Positions 5,487 to 8,176 of a DNA stretch of 8,176 bases are shown piece after piece. Position numbers and translations under genes: made by a program. Source of the stretch: Cryomorphaceae bacterium. GTDB lineage: Bacteria > Bacteroidota > Bacteroidia > Flavobacteriales > Schleiferiaceae. Numbering within the stretch: position 1 is the stretch's first letter; every line of letters starts with the position of its first letter. The notes beneath the pieces were generated by a model, which saw only the letters and a list, made by a program, of their open reading frames with translations, ran no database searches and had not been told where the DNA came from. The stretch covers positions 3,727 to 11,902 of the forward strand of contig NYXD01000042.1 in assembly GCA_002685435.1 (NCBI GenBank), read 5' to 3'.

Positions 5487-7928
5487 ATGTCGGGCCAAGC
5501 GACGGCCCTAAATCTTTGCCGGAATTGGTTTGAGGACCAAGGCTGGAAGCCCTTTTCATTTCAAATTCAGGCGTGGTCTGCAGCTTTAAACGGCGAGTGC
5601 GGCATTGTAAATGCACCCACGGGTAGCGGGAAGACTTACTCCCTTTTGCTTCCGGCGATTGCCGCGGGAATGTTGCGGAGCGGGCGTGAAGCGGAAGGGG
5701 TACAGCTGATTTGGATTACACCCATTCGAGCTTTGGCGAAGGAGATTGAGCAGAGCGCCCGCAAAGCCATCGACGGCATGGGCTCAAGCTGGGAAGTAGG
5801 AACCCGTACTGGCGACACCTCTCAAAAAGTAAAGCAAGCTCAGAAAACCAAGCTTCCTCAGGTTTTGATAACCACACCAGAGAGCATTCACGTAATGCTG
5901 TCGAATAAAGGCTATGCGAAGTTGTTTCGCAATTTAGACACGGTGGTTATAGATGAATGGCACGAGCTAATGGGGAGTAAGCGCGCCGTGCAGTGTGAGC
6001 TTTTTCTTTCAAAATTCAGAAAATTAAGTCCCGCTCTTAAGACGTGGGGCATCAGTGCGACCATAGGTAATATGGACGAAAGTATTGAAGTGCTCATGGG
6101 CTTAGACGGCGTGGAGTCGGCCCGGTTAATAAAAGCGAGCCTCACGAAATCCCTAGTCGTAGAACCGGTATTGCCGGACGAAGTAGAAACCCTGCCTTGG
6201 GCGGGTCATCTGGGAATTCGACTGCTTGAAAAGGTAGTTCCGCTTATTCATGAAAACCAGAGCACTCTCATTTTCACCAATACCCGTGCTCAAGCGGAGA
6301 TTTGGTACCAAAATATATTAGAGGTCGACCCTTCATTGGCGGGCATTATCGCGATGCACCACAGTGCCATATCTAAGGATGTGCGCAACTGGGTGGAGGA
6401 AGCGTTGTACGACGGAAACCTGAAGGCTGTGGTATGTACTTCGTCGCTCGATTTAGGTGTTGATTTTCGTCCGGTAGATTGTGTCGTTCAGATAGGTTCT
6501 CCGAAAGGTGTCAGTAGGTTTGTGCAGCGTGCTGGCCGTTCAGGCCACCGCCCAGGCGCAACGAGTACGATTCATTTTGTACCTACCCACAGTCTAGAGC
6601 TGCTGGAATGTGCTGCATTGCGTAAGGCGATAGATCACAATACAAATGAAGATCGTATTCCGTATTTACGAAGCTTGGATGTGCTCATTCAGTATTTAGT
6701 TACCTTGGCCGTAAGTGATGGTTTTGAGTCCGAAGTATTGTTATCGGAAGTGCGTTCGACGACCAGCTATTTCAGTATTTCGGATGAGGAATGGCATTGG
6801 TGTTTAGATTTTATTGTTCGCGGCGGTCAAAGTTTAGCGGCCTATGATGACTATCATAAGGTTGTGAAGGAAGACGGTGTGTTTAAGGTGGTATCGAGAA
6901 AAGTAGCGATGCGGCATAAGTTCAACATCGGAACGATTGTTAGTTCAATGATGGTGAAGGTGAAGCTGCAGAAAGGAAGCTTCCTGGGTCACGTGGAGGA
7001 GTATTTTGTATCGAAATTGATGCCGGGTGATAGTTTTTGGTTTGCGGGCCGCTGTTTAGAATTGGTCCGATTCCGTGGCGTCGAAGCCACGGTTCGCCTA
7101 TCGAAGGCAACCACCGGCGCAGTACCCAGCTACATGGGGGGTCGAATGCCATTGAGTGCGGAACTGGGTCATTTTTTACGTGAGAAATTAGAAGAGGCTG
7201 CGACAGCGCAGACCTTTGAGGACCCAGAATTGGCCTTAATACAACCCATTATTCGTTTACAAAAAGAGCGGAGCATGGTGCCAACTAACGCGCAATTTCT
7301 GATTGAGTATTTAGAAGATAAAGAAGGGCATCATTTGTTTGTTTACCCTTTCGAGGGGCGGCTCGTGCACGAGGGAATGGCGTCATTATTGGCCTACCGA
7401 TTAGGTCTTTTCGGCCCACAGACTTTTTCAATAGCAATGAACGACTATGGTTTTGAGCTTTTGTCGGATCAGCCTATTCCAATACAAGATGCAATAGACA
7501 GTGATATTTTCTCGGCGACCGCACTTCGTGAAGATTTAGTCAGCAGCCTAAACGAGAGCGAGATGATGCAGCGCAGATTTCGTGACATAGCGCAGATCTC
7601 CGGGCTGATATTCACGGGGTATCCAGGCAAAAACATGAGTACGAAACAACTGGTCAGTTCGACCAAACTGATGTACGAAGTGTTTAAGGACTATGAGCCT
7701 GACAATCTTCTGTTACGCCAGGCGTATGAGGAGGTTCACGAGTTCCAACTCGAAGAGGCCCGTATGCGCGCTGCACTGGATCGAATCGCAACACAGGAAA
7801 CAGTACTACAGCATTTAGCGCACCCTTCGCCGCTTAGTTTCCCCATTTTGGTTGACCGCCTTCGTGAGACGATGGGCAATGAAAGCCTGGCGCAGCGCAT
7901 CAAGCGGATGCAATTGGATTTTGGTTAA
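5487..7928 (+). CDS. Lhr-like DEXH-box helicase of the ligase-associated DNA damage response type
   Basis: This 813-residue SF2 helicase probably unwinds DNA or DNA/RNA duplexes in repair. N-terminal FSFQIQAW (23-30) is a Q-motif-like element. The core motifs are APTGSGKT (43-50, Walker A), TPIRALA (78-84, Ia), TTPESIH (129-135, Ib), DEWHE (156-160, Walker B of DE-x-H form), SAT (190-192, III), LIFTNTRAQAE (261-271, IV), TSSLDLGVDF (318-327, V) and QRAGRSGHRPG (347-357, VI). After a winged-helix-like middle region, the C-terminus has GRLVHEG (about 623-629) and SGLIFTGYPGK to LLLRQAYEEV (about 703-753), as in the DEAD/H-associated Lhr C-terminal domain. Length near 810, Trp in DEWH and GYPG fit the ligase-associated subfamily rather than long Lhr (about 1,500). 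Its usual partners (ATP-dependent ligase, beta-lactamase-fold exonuclease, PdeM-type phosphoesterase) are not in this window. Confidence 0.92.
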   Translation: MSGQATALNLCRNWFEDQGWKPFSFQIQAWSAALNGECGIVNAPTGSGKTYSLLLPAIAAGMLRSGREAEGVQLIWITPIRALAKEIEQSARKAIDGMGSSWEVGTRTGDTSQKVKQAQKTKLPQVLITTPESIHVMLSNKGYAKLFRNLDTVVIDEWHELMGSKRAVQCELFLSKFRKLSPALKTWGISATIGNMDESIEVLMGLDGVESARLIKASLTKSLVVEPVLPDEVETLPWAGHLGIRLLEKVVPLIHENQSTLIFTNTRAQAEIWYQNILEVDPSLAGIIAMHHSAISKDVRNWVEEALYDGNLKAVVCTSSLDLGVDFRPVDCVVQIGSPKGVSRFVQRAGRSGHRPGATSTIHFVPTHSLELLECAALRKAIDHNTNEDRIPYLRSLDVLIQYLVTLAVSDGFESEVLLSEVRSTTSYFSISDEEWHWCLDFIVRGGQSLAAYDDYHKVVKEDGVFKVVSRKVAMRHKFNIGTIVSSMMVKVKLQKGSFLGHVEEYFVSKLMPGDSFWFAGRCLELVRFRGVEATVRLSKATTGAVPSYMGGRMPLSAELGHFLREKLEEAATAQTFEDPELALIQPIIRLQKERSMVPTNAQFLIEYLEDKEGHHLFVYPFEGRLVHEGMASLLAYRLGLFGPQTFSIAMNDYGFELLSDQPIPIQDAIDSDIFSATALREDLVSSLNESEMMQRRFRDIAQISGLIFTGYPGKNMSTKQLVSSTKLMYEVFKDYEPDNLLLRQAYEEVHEFQLEEARMRAALDRIATQETVLQHLAHPSPLSFPILVDRLRETMGNESLAQRIKRMQLDFG

Positions 7929-7964
7929 ATAAAAACGCCCTTCACCGCTAGGGAGAAGGGCGTT
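7929..7964 (-). terminator. Rho-independent terminator for the convergent - strand gene
   Basis: A perfect 10-bp inverted repeat pairs AACGCCCTTC (7934-7943) with GAAGGGCGTT (7955-7964). The 11-base loop could add two more C-G pairs past an A-A mismatch. Read on the - strand, the stem runs into TTTTTATTT (two of these Ts are in the stem), the classic U-tract, so it should end transcription of the gene that stops at 7985. On the + strand the hairpin begins 5 nt after the helicase stop but is followed by GTACTTAGTACC, which has no U-run, so it may terminate the + transcript only weakly or act to protect its 3' end. Confidence 0.85.
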
Positions 7965-7984
7965 GTACTTAGTACCTACACTAC

Positions 7985-8176
7985 TTATCCGCGGCCGTTA
8001 CCAAAAGGCTGTGCTGCAAGCTGGAAGCGTTGGTAGAAATCTTGAACGCTATCCTGATCGTGTACCTGAACGTTTTGCAAGAGCATTTGGTAGAACTGCA
8101 GGTTGGTGCGCCATTCGTTGGCTGCGCGCTTACGATTCTCTCTATCGAAGGCGCTGAAGTAATCCAATTCTGCGTC
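7985..8176 (-). CDS. Unidentified protein, C-terminal 63 residues only
   Basis: The reading frame on the - strand is open from the right edge of the window to a TAA at 7985-7987, so this is the 3' end of a larger gene that starts beyond base 8176. The visible tail reads as an amphipathic helical region: DAELDYFSAFDRENRKRAANEW, then a Gln-, Asn- and aromatic-rich stretch (FYQMLLQNVQVHDQDSVQDFYQRFQ), ending in PFGNGRG. I do not recognise the family. The terminator with its U-tract on the - strand, placed 20 bp after this stop, supports that this is a real gene rather than a chance frame. It is convergent with the helicase gene, with 56 bp between the two stops. Confidence 0.7.
   Translation of the reverse strand, partial: DAELDYFSAFDRENRKRAANEWRTNLQFYQMLLQNVQVHDQDSVQDFYQRFQLAAQPFGNGRG

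Noticed and set aside
7963..8157. 64-codon open frame on the + strand after the helicase
   Set aside because: It lies antisense to the convergent gene, begins inside the terminator hairpin, and its Arg-rich translation resembles no protein.

Overview
The window looks like a chromosomal stretch of a Bacteroidota bacterium, probably of the flavobacterial side. This is an inference. It rests on a short lipoprotein of the type common there, the style of the KtrA-like and TrpRS proteins, the near absence of Shine-Dalgarno sequences before the starts, and the lack of phage or transposon genes. The base composition looks even and moderate by eye, and nothing suggests recent transfer.

Layout. Nine genes lie head to tail on the + strand and fill almost all of the window. 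(1) 1-924 is a cystathionine gamma-synthase/gamma-lyase family enzyme that runs off the left edge. (2) 931-1599 is a KtrA/TrkA-type regulatory subunit of a K+ transporter. (3) 1599-2312 is a short-chain dehydrogenase of the benzil/sepiapterin reductase type. (4) 2309-2800 is a small lipoprotein with a possible lipocalin-like fold. (5) 2808-3776 is trpS. (6) 3849-4604 is a PlsC-like 1-acylglycerol-3-phosphate acyltransferase, probably with a GTG start. (7) 4610-4903 is gatC. (8) 4950-5486 is an NAD(P)H-dependent FMN reductase. (9) 5487-7928 is a large Lhr-like DEXH helicase of the 'ligase-associated DNA damage response' type. A convergent gene on the - strand, of which only the last 63 codons are visible (7985-8176), ends the window. 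A strong hairpin between the two convergent genes has its U-tract on the - strand.

How the genes fit together. The spacing is tight: 6 nt, 1-nt overlap, 4-nt overlap, 7 nt, 72 nt, 5 nt, 46 nt and 0 nt. This suggests one or two transcripts (1-3776, and about 3849-7928) with translational coupling at several junctions. The functions (sulfur amino acids, K+ uptake, redox, tRNA charging and transamidation, phospholipid synthesis, DNA repair) do not make one pathway, so this reads as a housekeeping gene run rather than a dedicated system. There is no tRNA, rRNA, CRISPR, IS or phage signature. No gene-free stretch exceeds 300 bases. I do not see a clearly new biological system. The item most worth a second look is the repair helicase, which stands apart from its usual ligase, nuclease and phosphoesterase partners.
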